This document shows, in pieces, positions 34,654 to 46,334 of a DNA stretch of 64,000 nucleotides. The notes beneath the pieces are model-generated. The model did no database searches. It was not told the origin of the DNA and saw only the letters and a list, made by a program, of their open reading frames with translations. The position numbers were made by a program, and so were the translations under genes. Source of the DNA: Asterella californica (Eukaryota > Streptophyta > Marchantiopsida > Marchantiales > Aytoniaceae); assembly GCA_036924285.1 (NCBI GenBank), contig JAYKYS010000009.1, positions 10,230,001-10,294,000 on the forward strand, given 5' to 3'. Every line of letters starts with the position of its first letter. Within the stretch, counting starts at the first letter, position 1.

Positions 34654-34956
34654 TTTTAGATTAGATTTTATTTCGTGTATAGCATGTATAATACACGATT
34701 TCCAATATAAAGCTCAGAAGAGTTAAGAAAGTGATGTAGAATTGTTTTCCTCTATGATATTTTGTCCACTTATTGGTTGAGAAGGTGCAACATGAGTGGA
34801 AATTCAAAAGATTGGAAAGTTAGACTTAGAAACCTTCCTCAAGGTTTAGATGTCATAGTAAGTGTCTGAGAAAGTTCGAGAGAGATTATCGTCGAGTTTG
34901 AAAACCCTAGTACTAAACCTCAAGTAGAATCTCCGAGGAGAAGAGTAGAAACCGAC

Positions 34957-35268
34957 TTGTGGTGTTATTTCTGTAGAGGGTTGGGACACAAAGTAGTGAA
35001 TTGTCCAACAGGAATCAGAATCGAGAGAGCTAAAGAGAAGCGGGAGTTTACTGATTTAAGTCTTCGAGTGGGTCCATCGTCACCAGCGCCAATTCATCTT
35101 CTAGGCGAAGATCCTTGTCCAAGTTGTGGAGTGGGTGATCTATCAAGAGGACACAAGTGCGTCGATGTGGCCGCTCTACTTACGTCAGTAGTCGAGAAGT
35201 TGGACGAGACTCAAAGAACTGAGACGGAGAAGTTGTCGACTTCAAAAGAGGACTCAGCTGAGTTGTGA
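34957..35268 (+). pseudogene. Leader ORF of element E with zinc knuckle
   Basis: A 103-residue frame opening with CYFCRGLGHKVVNC (CX2CX4HX4C), a nucleic-acid binding knuckle, followed by CPSCGVGD and HKC, possibly a second metal site. The start at 34957 is not an ATG that I can justify, and similar sequence continues upstream, so it is probably a fragment of a longer protein. It is separate from the Gag-Pol frame, which has its own knuckle. An extra knuckle protein upstream of Gag is unusual. Confidence 0.5.
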
Positions 35269-35442
35269 TGGTGATCGTCATTCGGATGGTGGAGAAGACG
35301 GTGATGCGACTCAGGCTCATGATTACCTTGGGAGAAGAGATGGCACAAGAGGTGTTGTTACAACCATTTCCTTTCATTTTACCTATGGTAGATTATTCGC
35401 GAATGGAATTGGTGATGTTCGTACTCTTTTAGCGAGTAGTTA

Positions 35443-36900
35443 TTGCACAAAAATTATAAGGGTAGAAAGAATAGTTACGAGATGGGGAAGTTACCTGTGT
35501 TTCATGGGAAGGACAATGAAGATGGAGAACCATTTGTACGAGACTTCAAAAGGGGTTGCATCGGAAACAACGTGAGAAGGAAGGAAGAATGGGTGTTGTT
35601 ACTGCCAGAGTTTTTAGAAGATTTTGCTCTTACGTGGTATGAAGACCGAGTGAAGAGCCAGACACCTGGTGCAGTTGAGGACACATGAGAGACGTTGAGT
35701 AATGCACTCATCGAAGAATTTCTTCCAGAAGAGAGTTATGAGAAGCTCATGGTGGAGCTTACTCATTTGAAGCAACGGGACGACGAGAAAGTTCGGCAAT
35801 ATGCCGAAAGGGTGGATAAGTTGGAGCAACGGTTTCGGACGGTCCTACGGAAGAGTGGAGACAATGTGGAGTTAACGATGGTGAGGATTGGAGCAGTGTT
35901 GACCAAGAACTTGGTGGGAAGGTTGAGGCCTTCAATTCGAACCCAAGTGAGGTACGAGAAGCCAGCAACCAAAGCGGAGGCCATCAAGATTGCGACAAAT
36001 ATGGAAGAGAGTTTGGATGAAGGAGATATCATCCAACCTCATCATGCTGCTCTGGTGTCAACTCCGACTCCTGGTGTAGCCACAACGATCGCACCTGCAC
36101 CATCACAATTGGTGATTGCTTCAACGTCAGCTCCTACTCCAACGGTGGTGCCAAGACCGTTTGTCCCAACAACGATGTCTACTGCCACCTCTGATTTTCA
36201 TGCCGAGATGAAGAGCATCACCGATACTCTTGCGGATCTCAAGATAAACGTGGTGCAGTTACGAGAATGGAAGAACAAAGGTGGAGGAGGAGGTCAAAGA
36301 GGTTACGACAACAATCCCAACCGAGGAAATCAAGGTAACTTTGGAGGCAACCAAGGTAACTTTGGAGGAATCACTTGTTGGACGTGTGGAGGTTCTCATT
36401 TCCAGCAAAATTGTCCTAACAACGGAGCGAGAGGTGCCAAAGCTATCAGAATGAATGTGGGTGGAGGAAATCCATCACAAGGACGAGACAAGAGGATGGC
36501 TACTATTGATGTTGTGCGAGGTCCCATCTACGAGAAAGGAGAGAGTTCAAACTCTTCTCATGCACCGGTGGAGCTTTTAACTCAAAAAAGGAAAAGAACT
36601 CGATTTTCTGATGAACCGGTTTTCATGGAGGAGTCAGCAAGTAGAAGTACTCGTTCGAGTAATGTTTCGAGTACACCAAGGGAACCAAGAAGGAAGCTGG
36701 AGATGGCGGATTTCACCATTTCATCTTCCCAAGCGGAATATGATGTGGTTGAAGATGTGGGTACTCAAAAAGCCAACATCACTGTTGGACAACTGATCGC
36801 ACTTAATCCTAGCTTACGAAGGGAACTCAAAGGAGGACTGAGTTCTAAGAGAAGCAAGAAGAAGAAACCCAAGAGCAAGACATCAAAGTCAGTGGGAGTT
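35443..36900 (+). pseudogene. Element E Gag
   Basis: Open from 35443 with one TGA at 35686-35688, then open again from 35689. Capsid-like region: ALTWYEDRVKS, then SNALIEEF and YAERVDKLEQRFRT, typical of retrotransposon Gag. A P/T/A-rich linker, a G/N/Q repeat (GNQGNFGG twice) and a knuckle CWTCGGSHFQQNC (CX2CX3HX4C, common in plant gypsy elements) at about 36375-36415 follow. The stop follows GTVEDT-like residues where many relatives have tryptophan, so TGG to TGA is likely. Gag continues in frame into protease. Confidence 0.88.
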
Positions 36901-38763
36901 GGTGTGGTGGATGTGCATGCTTCAGAGGTATGCACTAGGGCTTCAAAGATTGAAGTCCGGTTGAATGGTCACTACGTCTCTGACGTATTGGTGGATGGAG
37001 GGTCGGCTGTAAACGTCATATCGGAGAGGTTGATGAAGAAGTTGAGGATGGAACCAACTCGCCCGGCTAGCATTGTCGTGGGGATGGCTAACAAGCAACG
37101 GGTAAGACCTCTTGGTGTGTTAGAGAAGGTGGTCGTGTCTGTGATGAGAGTTCAAACATTGATGTCCTTTCAAGTGTTAAAGGACTCTAGTTATGATTTA
37201 CTCCTAGGTAGGCCTTGGTTGAGAGTTGTGCGCACCATTGATAGGTGGCACAAAGGATACTTACGGATTGGGCCTAGAGATCATAGAGTGATAGTTCCTC
37301 TCTCGGATGTTGGAGTTGTGACTTTTGACTCTGATAGACCCACTAGTGACTACTGGGAATCTGATACGGAGGACGATCAGAGTGTCTCAGAAGTAGATAT
37401 CGAAGATTCTTACGATCAAGAATCCTCGTCTGAGGACGAAGGATTTGGTCGAGATGAATCATTACATCAGCTTAGTGTTATTGACTTGTTGCCTCGATCA
37501 GCAGTGGAGAAAGATCCTGACAAAGAAGAGTTGAGTGAGGTAGAGATTGTGAGAAGACTCTCTACCTTGAAGTTTGGTATCAATGTCACTCAAGAGGAGA
37601 AAAGTAGATTCCTAGATAAATTTCGAAAATATATCCATGTGTTTGCTTTCAGCTACAAGGATTTGAAGGAGTTGACTCTCGAGACTCATCAAATCGAATT
37701 GGAGGAGCACGCAAGACCAGTTCGACAGAAGCAGAGGAGGGTCAATCCCACAATGGCAATGATGGTCAAGGAGGAGATAGACAAGTTGAAGGAGGCGAGT
37801 TTCATCTATGAGGTGGAGAACTCAGAATGGGTTTCACCCATTGTGATTGTCAAGAAGAAGAATGGTAAGCTGCGAGTGTGCATAGACTATAAGAAGCTGA
37901 ATGCAGTTACCAAGAAGGATTATTATCCTCTACCATTTATAGATGAGATTTTGGAGGAAGTTGTTGGTCATGAGTGGTACAGCTTTGGTGATGGTTATAG
38001 TGGATACAACCAGATCAAGATAGCACAGGAGTACCAGCAGTTGACTACTTTCACTACTCCTTGGAGAACATTTGCATTTCGAGTGATGTCATTCGGACTG
38101 TGTAATACTCCGGCCACGTTTCAGAGGTTCATGAACAAGGTGTTCGAACCATTCATAGGGAAGTTTGTTCGTGATTTCATTGATGATTTCTGTGTGTACG
38201 GAAGAAAGGAGGACCACTTTGATCATGTGATCAAAGTTTTGCAGCGGTTGGAGCAAGCTAACGCTTCTTTGAATCCAGAGAAGTGCATCTTTGGCTGCGA
38301 AGAAGGTCTGCTGTTAGGACACATCATTTCCAAGAAGGGGATTGCGGTAGATCTTGAAAAGGTGAAGAAGATTGTGGATCTTCTATTTCCAATCAACTTG
38401 ACAAAGTTGAGACAGTTTCTTGGGATGGTTGGATATTATCGTAGGTTTGTCTTTTCCTTCTCAAACAAAGCAATAGCTTTGACTATGTACATGAAGAAGG
38501 GAGTTGATTTTGACTTGATAGTGCATGATCAGAAGGCAAAGGAAGCATTTGAGGAGCTGAAAAAGGCATTGGTGACAGCTCCTATACTTGCTAAACCTGA
38601 GTGGAGTAAAGCATTTATTCTGTATACGGATGCCTTCAATGTAGCTATCGGGTGTACATTAAGTCAATTAGATGAAGATGGGCATGCTCATCCTATAGCT
38701 TATGCTAGTAGGCAGATGGTGTCAGCGGAGAAGAATTACTCCGTGACTGAACGAGAAGGATGA
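36901..38763 (+). pseudogene. Element E protease, RT and RNase H N-terminus
   Basis: Second part of the 1022-codon frame 35695-38763. Protease active site VDGGSAVNVI at about 36990-37020 (DGG in place of D-S/T-G) and downstream GRPWLR. RT: VCIDYKKLN, FGDGYSGYNQ, SFGLCNTPATFQR, catalytic FIDDF at about 38178, and GMVGYYRRF. RNase H start: YTDAFNVAIG, YASRQMVSAEKNYSVTERE. A TGA at 38761 ends the frame in the middle of RNase H. Enzyme motifs are otherwise intact. Confidence 0.92.
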
Positions 38764-40274
38764 ACGGTGATCTTTGGATTGAAGAAATTCTGACATTACT
38801 TGCTAGGGGGAAATTTTCCATAGTCACAGATCACAAGGCTTTAAAGTATATCTTTAATAAGCCTAATGCCGAAGGTCGTATTGCTCGTTGGAAAATCCTT
38901 CTAACATCATACGTGATCGAAGATAGATCAGGGAAAAAGCATGCGAATGTTGATCTTTTGTCGAGGGCTTATGATGATGAGGGAGAAGAACCGTTTGATG
39001 ATTCATTTCCAGACGAACATCTGATGACCATCACAAGCATTGAGGAGATACCGGACGAGTATAAGGAAATCTGGAGTTTCCTTGCAGATGGCTCTTTTCT
39101 AGAAGGTATGCATACTCGAGAACGTAACGCGTTGATCAAGAGATGCAAACCTTACACCATGGTGGAGGGAATTCTGTTTCATCAAGGAGCAGATGGGTTA
39201 CTAAGGAGAGTAGTTGGTCAGAAGGAGGCATTCAAGCTAATGCACGAGTTTCACGACGGAACTGTTTGCGGAGGTCACTTTGCTGATAAGATAACATCCT
39301 TCAAGATTTTGGATGCGGGTTACCACTGGAGAGGGATTTTCAAAGAGTGTTTAGACTATTGCAAAACTTGCGACGTATGTCAAGCATTTGCTCTGAAGTC
39401 TACTAGAACACCTCCGTTAAGATCAATTCCCGTGTTAGGACCGTTTGAGAAGTGGGATATTGACTTTGTAGGTCCTCTTAATAAGACACCTCGAGGCAAT
39501 AGATACATTGTAGTCGCCACTGACTATTGTACCAAGTGGGTAGAGGCTAGACCTTTGAAAGACACCAATGAAATAGAAGTCGGTAGATATGAGAGAGGAT
39601 CATCACAAGATTTGGATGTCCGTTAGAGTTGGTCTCGGATAGAGAAGGAGAGTTTGTAAGGAGCATGACTACTCCTATGCTACAACACTTTTCTATCAAG
39701 CCACGAGTAACGACCTCATACAAACCAAATGCTAATGGTCTTGCGGAGAAGACCAATCTTACACTTTGTATGATGCTCGCCAAAGATGCTGATGTTGAGA
39801 CATACTTGGGATAAGAGGCTACATGCCATCTTATGGGAGTACCGAACGACAACAAAGACTTCTACTGGATACTCTCCATTTCGACTGGTTTATGGAGTGG
39901 AGTCCAAGTTGCCGATCTAATTCGAATTGGATACTTTTCAAACTATTCAACGAAAGTTGAAGAGGTCGAGAGGAGAAGACGTGGTCAGATCAAGAAGGGA
40001 GCAACTCATGGAGTTGGAAGAGACCCGAGCGGTAGCAATGATCTGGATGGAACGAGCTCAAGCGTATCAAAAGAAGAGTTACGACAAACGGTTGGGCAAG
40101 AGAGAGGTAAAACTTTTTCAAGTCGGAGATTGGGTAATGTTGTATGATGCTATCAGATTCAAGAGGGCTAGGAAGAAGTTTCTTCCTAGATATTTTGGTC
40201 CTTTTGTTGTAGATAAGGTGTGGAGCAACTTCACGTATGACCTTCAGGAGTTGGGAGGAAGGAGATTCGATTGA
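38764..40274 (+). pseudogene. Element E RNase H end and integrase
   Basis: Frames 38760-39626, 39629-39814 and 39927-40274, separated by shifts. RNase H end: VTDHKALKYIF and NVDLLSRAY. Zinc domain: histidines in HEFHDGTVCGGHF and CDVC. DDE: D in ATDYCTKW (about 39522), D in VSDREGEF (about 39636), E in GLAEKTN (about 39746). C-terminal region: VMLYDAIRF and FGPFVV, ending at TGA 40272. No chromodomain. Frameshifts near 38815, 39570 and 39810 are the main damage; some sit in short homopolymers, so sequencing error is possible. Confidence 0.88.
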
Positions 40275-40350
40275 GTCAACCATGACAAGTTGAAGTTGTT
40301 TCATCGACGAAAGTTCTCTCTTCACTCCGAGGACGGAGCGAAAATTTAAT

Positions 40351-40362
40351 CCGGGGGTAAAA
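40351..40362 (+). other. Polypurine tract of element E
   Basis: CCGGGGGTAAAA immediately before the TG of the 3' LTR. A purine run in this position primes second-strand synthesis. Confidence 0.75.
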
Positions 40363-41273
40363 TGTAACGACCTATGTTACACATAAGAAGTTTGTCTATT
40401 AGTAAGGTATTTAGTTATAACTAAGTGTTGAGAATGTTTATTTGCTGCCAAAGTACTTTAAGGAGGTATCAAGTTAGTCATGACTAGCTAAAAGTTAGTT
40501 ATGGTTAAACTTAGCTGTACTTTTGACAGAATTCAGATATTTGCTAAAGAGTGAGCACTACTATCTTGTCATCTTGTCTAAAAGGTAGAAAGGAGGTGGA
40601 AAGTATCCCTTATCTCCTTTTTGACTTGATATTAGTGGTTGGATTAAAGTTGTGGACTTTGTGGGCATTAAAAACAAGAAGAGATTCCACATGTTTCCTT
40701 TTTAGTGGGTCCTAGTGTAGAGGGGGGTGGAAATTCAAGATTCCTTGAGAATATTCAAGAATTCTTCTAGAAGTTGTTGACTTTGAAGGAATAAGCCCAT
40801 GTGAAAAGGTAAAAAGCCCATGTGATCAATGCTTTTACCTTAAGTAATATCTTAGTATCGGTAAAAGTAGTTACGGCTGAGTTACCGGAGGGTACCAAAG
40901 TAAAAACCTAGAATGTATAAATAGAGGAGTAGAGAAGAGCTCCTCATCCTTGTTTTCACATTGTCGTAATGACAACTTGAGTAATATAGAGAGTGTGGGA
41001 TATTTTTAACATGTGAGAACTTGAGAGACGTCGTTAGAATGGAGGATTTTAGTTGATGTGTTTAAGGAGAATTTTAGTTGATAAGTTTGTGGGTGTATGA
41101 ATGAGTGAACTTAGCATTTTTCCCTTCAAGATTCATGGTGTGCTTCCATCAAAGCCATCAGAGGTGACCCCTGAGTGAGAGACAGACCCGACATTTGCAG
41201 ATTCATCGGTGGCGATCGTGGAGGTTGAGAGATCGGGGGGGTAGTTGATCGATGAGATCGTGGAGGGTTTACA
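40363..41273 (+). mobile_element. Element E 3' LTR
   Basis: Direct repeat of 32538-33449 with the same ends, followed by the duplicated GAGC. See the 5' LTR for promoter notes. Confidence 0.92.
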
Positions 41274-42248
41274 GAGCCTGAGCTTGAGCCCGCGCCCGCC
41301 GCATGCTTGCTTGCTGACGTGCGTGAGAGAGGTATCCAAGTTCAAGTTGTGTGGGAAGTGTAAAACCAATTGGTCACCCATCCCAACACTATTTCTGGAC
41401 CTGGACAACTCTGTAGTCTTAGCTTTGGCTTTACCACTAGACCAATAGCTCTTGGTGTTCTACAGAGATGCGTGCAAGTATTTATAGACTTGTATAAGGT
41501 AGTAGGAGACCTTCTCGTGCGTTCCTAGAGGAGTGGTAGGACGACCTCACAGTATTAGGGAGAAGCTATAGTTGTGGTAGTATTTGTCTATAGGGTAGAG
41601 ACGCGTATGGAGGCAGTTGGTGACAGTTGGTGACAGTTGTCTTGAGTGAGCTAGTAGAGCTACCACGTGGATATTTTTGGAGCTCCTAGAGGTGTGGACA
41701 TCTAGTTAGTGATCTCAAGCATCAGTGACGACAGTTGGTGACCATATATTGTGCATGTAGTCACTGATGAGGAGTCGTCAGTCCGGGTGGGGCTAGCCTT
41801 TATGTGACTGTTTGAGTGTGGAGGGTTATAGTTTGGACTTCTTGTGGTTGGAACCCCTCCATATTCTACTTCCTGTTTGTGCGCCGCGTTTGCTTGTGTT
41901 GCCGCTTGACTTCCGGAGTGAGTTCACTCCAGTGTGCTGTCGGTAGTGAGACTGGAGTTGCGGATCGATAAGACTACCTTTGTCTCTCTCACCGTGCGGT
42001 TGGAGTGACGACCAATAGATCGTGAGAGGTTGCCTGTGGTGATGGCAGGTACAAGTTACCTTTATGTTGACCGTCCTAGTAGGAGATAGACGAGCTCAGT
42101 AGGAGCGGAGTTAGAGAAGTGGTGGTTACGGTGGTGACGGAGATTGCGAGATTACGGTTGGGGAGTGTGTTAGCGAGATTCTCTCATCACGGAGTTCTCG
42201 GGAGGTTTTGGTGGAGACTTCTCGGACAATGGGTATACACGGAGTGGG
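41274..42248 (+). other. Sequence upstream of element D gag
   Basis: Follows the element E insertion site and leads into D's gag. Presumably D's 5' untranslated region or LTR end, but no second copy allows a limit to be set. A TATA-like TATTTATAGAC lies near 41480, and GACAGTTGGT is repeated around 41625-41645 and 41730. No convincing ORF. Confidence 0.4.
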
Positions 42249-42999
42249 GTGAGGTACCGACTACCTACACCATTGCCGTCGGTTGTTCCAGAGGACGAGT
42301 CAGACGCAGACAGCGCGTTTTCTGGTGGTGAGTCTAGTGTCGCCACACCGTTTTTGTGGGACATGGACGACATCTATGGGGTCACGAAGGGACCTCGACG
42401 TTACTCGGATACAATTGGTACCATTGAGCTGGATGACTTCATCCATGAGTTCGACAGTTGGTGCGATCTGCAGCAGATGCGGAACCCACAGTTGTTTACA
42501 CCTTTCAAGGCGTGGAAGGGTTTGTTCTAGCACTTGGAGGGACCGCCGATGGACGATTATCATGAGTATAGACGAGATTACAGTGTTGAGATCGAGTTGT
42601 GGAGACAACATTGGTCTCCCAACTACGTTTCTATCACTACTGGCGCAGTTTCGAGAGGCATAGCACTTGCGAGTTCGGGTGCCAGTAGCAGTGGTACAAC
42701 CACATATGGCGGAGTACCTACTACCAGCGGTGCGTCCACAAGTAGTGGAGCAGGTGGTAGTGTGAGTGGGATACCACCAGGGTTTAACCTTGTGGTTCAG
42801 TTCTTCTAATGTTTGAGGAAGAACTATCAGGATGTGCGGACTGACAAGTTGGAGGAGTCTGCAAGAGTTCCAGCGGAAGATTGGAGAGAGCCTACGCGAG
42901 GTGTTTACTCGCATGAGGCGGTTGATCAGTGTTACCCAAGGAGTGACGGAAGCACAGGCAGTCCAGTTCTGGTATGAGATACTAGACCGGGAGCTGCGT
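42249..42999 (+). pseudogene. Element D Gag, N-terminal part
   Basis: Plus-strand frames 42249-42530, 42534-42809 and 42832-42999 with in-line stops at 42528-42530 and 42807-42809. Gag-like motifs: LDDFIHEFDSWCDL, FKAWKGLF, then LREVFTRMRRLISV and AQAVQFWYEIL. A G/S/T linker lies between them. The frame is cut after ELR at 42999 by composite F and resumes in the same phase at 53933. The LTR2-family insertion explains why no zinc knuckle is found here. Confidence 0.75.
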
Positions 43000-45017
43000 T
43001 GTCGTGTCGTGGACCGGCTCCTACATGAAAATCAAATTTTGACTTTTGTCGCTCCAAAGACACTTATGGGTAAGACAAGCTAAGCCCTAGCTTACGAGTT
43101 TTTGGCACAATTTTAGATCTCAATTTCCATCGCATAGATGGGTAGAGCTCCTTGTCAGCTTTCCATAAGCACTTTGTCTACTTCGTTTGGACGCCTAGTG
43201 GAGAAGTTACAGAACTCGAAAGATGGAGAAAACAAGCTAGGCCCCAGCTTACGGGTTTTTGGCACCATTTCGGATCTTTGTTTTCATCGCATAGATGGGT
43301 AGAGCTCCTTGTCAGCTTTCCATATGCACTTCATCTACTTTGTTTGGAGGTCTAGTGGAAAAGTTACAAGACTCGAAAGGTAGAGAAAACAAGCTAGGCC
43401 CCAGCTTACGGGCTTTTGGTGCAACTTTGGATCTTCACTTTCATCACATGGATGGGTAGAGCTCGTTGTCAGCTTTCCATGGGCATCTTGTTTACTTCGT
43501 TTGGACATCCAGAGAAGAAGTTATGCGATTCGAAAGAAGGTAAAATCAAGCTAGGCCTCTAATTACTTGCTGACTAGGTATTTAGGGCTTCAAGCGTTAT
43601 ATCAAAGACGCAAGGGGCCTGCTTCTTATTATTCAGGAGTGAACTGTACGTACAGAGACTGTTGCAAGGGAGGTGCTTTAGGGGCTAGCTTGCGCCTGCG
43701 ACTTGTCAACGGACGGTTCGGGAGATTTAGGAGTCCAATGCAAGCGCGCAAGGCGTCGTTGGGTTCAGATCTGTGCAGGCTGCGCACTGGTTCAAACGGT
43801 TTTGGAAGAGACAAATCGGGGAGTGCGTACTGAGTGAAATTGAGACGCAGGAAGCAGATTTGGAGTTTTCAGTTACCTGTGAAGGAGAGTTGGACCGTTC
43901 GGGCCGTTCCGGAGTCCAAACTTGCTGTCCTTGGATCCATCGGGATCAGAACACCGAGTTCTACAGGAAATTGAAGACGATACCAGTTTTCATCGGGCGG
44001 TTTGGAAGTTCTGAGTGAAATTGGCTCGCAGGGAAGCGCTTACATCAGATTTTCCTTCACCTACGACCTGAGGTTGGGCTGTTCTTCGCGATAGGTGAGC
44101 CAAGCTCTTCGTTCTTGGTGCCTACGCGATCAGGGAGTCTTCATCTACTCATAGGAGAAGACTATACGTGGATTGGATTGTTGGTTTGGGTGTGGTGAGC
44201 AAGTTTGAGCCGCAGGAGCCGGTTTACGTCAGTTTTTTGCAACCTTCGACCAAATTTCTTGCGTGGTTTTGCAAGGGGAACTCCAAACGACTTGTTTGGA
44301 GTCTCGTTGGGTTCAGGGTAGCTAGATCTATCTGCCAGCGAAGACGGATATCAATTTGGACGATCCGTTTGTGCGGTGTGAGCGGTATTAAGCTGCAGGG
44401 AGGAGTTTTTGGAGGTTCGGTCACCTGCGACCGAAAATCGGCGATATCTCAGCTGTTGGGAGTCGGATCTGAAGGTTTCTTGGGTTAACGGAGTCAGCGG
44501 AGAAGACCCTATCGACATCTGAAGTCCGTCCAGCGAAAGGAGGAAGTCCACAGATAGGTCTTTTTCGGTTTCTTCGCTACGGGTTTTGCTCTTTTGAGTT
44601 CGTTAGAGTTCTGGTTGGCTGTATACAGCTTTTGGTAGCTAGCTTTAGCTAAGAGCTTATACATGGATGTGGTTTGGACTTGGGTTTGGATCGCGTGATA
44701 CTGCTGTGGCTCTGTTTGTTAGCAAAGAGAAGTTTCTCTTGCTTTGAGCTACGCTTCGATGGTTTTGGGTCAGGGTTGTGATTCAGGGGTTTGTTTTAAG
44801 GGCTTTTGAAGCAAGTTACAGACTCCTGTGGTCTGGTTCTCAATTCTGTGCTCTTAGGAGAAAGAACCGGCAGTGTACATACATTTGGGAGTGGTATATA
44901 TCGCAGCATTCGCTTTCGTGGTTGTTTTTTCTCTGTCTTGTCTCTGTTTCAGCACACAACATCTCCACAGCCAGGAACCTGGCATTTTCCTGGACATCCT
45001 TCACGCAAAATCCGACA
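43000..45017 (+). mobile_element. LTR2 copy 1 (inverted)
   Basis: 2018 bases, TGTCGTGTCG to TCCGACA, reverse complement of 51912-53928. It contains three tandem 157-base units starting at 43075, 43232 and 43389. With copy 2 it makes a near-perfect palindrome centred at about 45025, which is why apparent mirror-image ORFs appear on both strands at 44806-45241; these are not genes. Confidence 0.85.
43075..43544. repeat. 157-bp tandem repeats inside LTR2
   Basis: Three units (157, 157 and 156 bases), each beginning ACAAGCTA and containing GGGTAGAGCTC and GTCAGCTTTCC. The same array occurs in LTR2 copies 2 and 3 (about 48905-49380 and 53380-53860). The unit length is not a multiple of three, so the short frames crossing it are not coding. 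Confidence 0.88.
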
Positions 45018-45032
45018 CGACATCGGATATCA
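45018..45032. other. 15-bp joint between inverted LTR2 copies
   Basis: CGACATCGGATATCA sits between the 3' ends of two head-to-head LTR2 copies. Bases resemble the start of F's internal sequence (CGATATCGG after LTR2 copy 3), suggesting that the junction cut just inside one element. Confidence 0.6.
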
Positions 45033-46334
45033 TGTCGGATATTACGTGAAGGATGTCGAGGAAAACACGAGGTTCCGGGCTGTGGAGATGTTGTGTGCTG
45101 AAACAGAGACAAGACAGAGAAAAACAACCACGAAAGCGAATGCTGCGATATATACACTCCAAATGTATGTACACTGCAGGTTCTTTCTCCTAACAGCACA
45201 AAACTGAGGAACAGACCAGAGCGATCTGTAACCTGCTTCAAAAGCCCCTAAAAACAACCCTTGAACCACAACCCTGACCCAAAACCACCGAAGCGTAGCT
45301 CAAAGCAAGAGAAACTTCCCTTTGCTAACAAACAGAGCCATAGCAGTATCACGCGATCCAAACCCAAGTCCAAACCACATCCATGTATATGTTCTTAGCT
45401 AAAGCTAGCTACCACAAGCTGTATACAGCCAACTAGAACTCTAACGAACTCAAAAGAGCAAAATCCATAGCGAAGAAACCGAAAAAGGCCTATCTGTGAA
45501 CTTTCTCTTTTCGCCAAACGGACTTCAAATGTCGATAGGGTCTACTCCGCTGACTCCGTTAACCCAAGAAACCTTCAGATCCGACTCCTTATAGCCGAGA
45601 TATCGACGATTTTCGGTCGCAGGTGACCGAACCTTCAAAAATTGCTCCCTGCGGCTTAAAACCGCACACCACGCACAAACAGATCGTCTAAACTGATATC
45701 CGTCTTCCTTGGCAGATAGATCTAGCTACCTTGAACCCAACAAGACTCCAAACAAGTTGTTTGGAGTTCCCCTTGCAAAACCACGCAAGAAATTTGGTCG
45801 CATGTTGCAAAAAACTGACGTAAATCAGCTCCTACGGCACAAACTTGCTCACCACACCCAAACCAACAATCCAATCCGCACACAGTCTTCTCTTATGAGT
45901 AGATGAAGACTCCTTGATCGCGTAGGCACCAAGAACGAAGAGCTTGGCTCACCGATCGCGAAGAACAACCCAACCTCTAGTCGCAGGTGAACGAAAATCT
46001 GATGTAAGCGCTTCCTTGCTAGCCAATTTCACTCAGAACTTCCAAACCACTCTATGAAAACTGATATCGTCTTCAATTTCCTGTAGAACTCGGTGTTTTG
46101 ATCTCGTTGGATCCAAGGACAGCAAGTTTGGACTCCGGAACGGTCCGAACGGTCCAACTCTCCTTCACAGGTAACTGAAAACTCCAAATCTGCTTTTTGC
46201 GTCTCAATTTCACTCAGTACGCACTCCCCGATCCATCTCTTCCCAAACTGTTTGAACCAGTGCGTAGCCTGCACAGATCTGAACCCAACGACGCCTTGCG
46301 CGCTTGCATTGGACTCCTAAATCTCCCGAACCGT

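Larger units (their letters stand above)
32538..41273 (+). mobile_element. Element E: nearly complete young Ty3/gypsy retrotransposon
   Basis: Plus-strand element of 8736 bases with LTRs of 912 and 911 bases (32538-33449 and 40363-41273), TGTAACGACC start and GGGTTTACA end. A 4-base target duplication GAGC flanks it (32534-32537 and 41274-41277). By eye the LTRs differ at about 15 places including indels, close to 98% identity, so insertion was recent relative to the other elements. Internal order: primer site, leader with small ORFs, Gag with zinc knuckle, protease, RT, RNase H, integrase, polypurine tract. A few stops and frameshifts disable it. Confidence 0.93.

Noticed and set aside
36375..36415. 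Abnormal zinc knuckle spacing CX2CX3HX4C in elements E and D
   Set aside because: This variant is common in plant gypsy nucleocapsids.
43075..43544. CRISPR-like array
   Set aside because: Units are contiguous 157-base tandem repeats without spacers in a eukaryotic LTR.
44806..45241. Mirror-image ORFs of 133 residues on both strands
   Set aside because: They are produced by the LTR2 palindrome and are non-coding LTR sequence.
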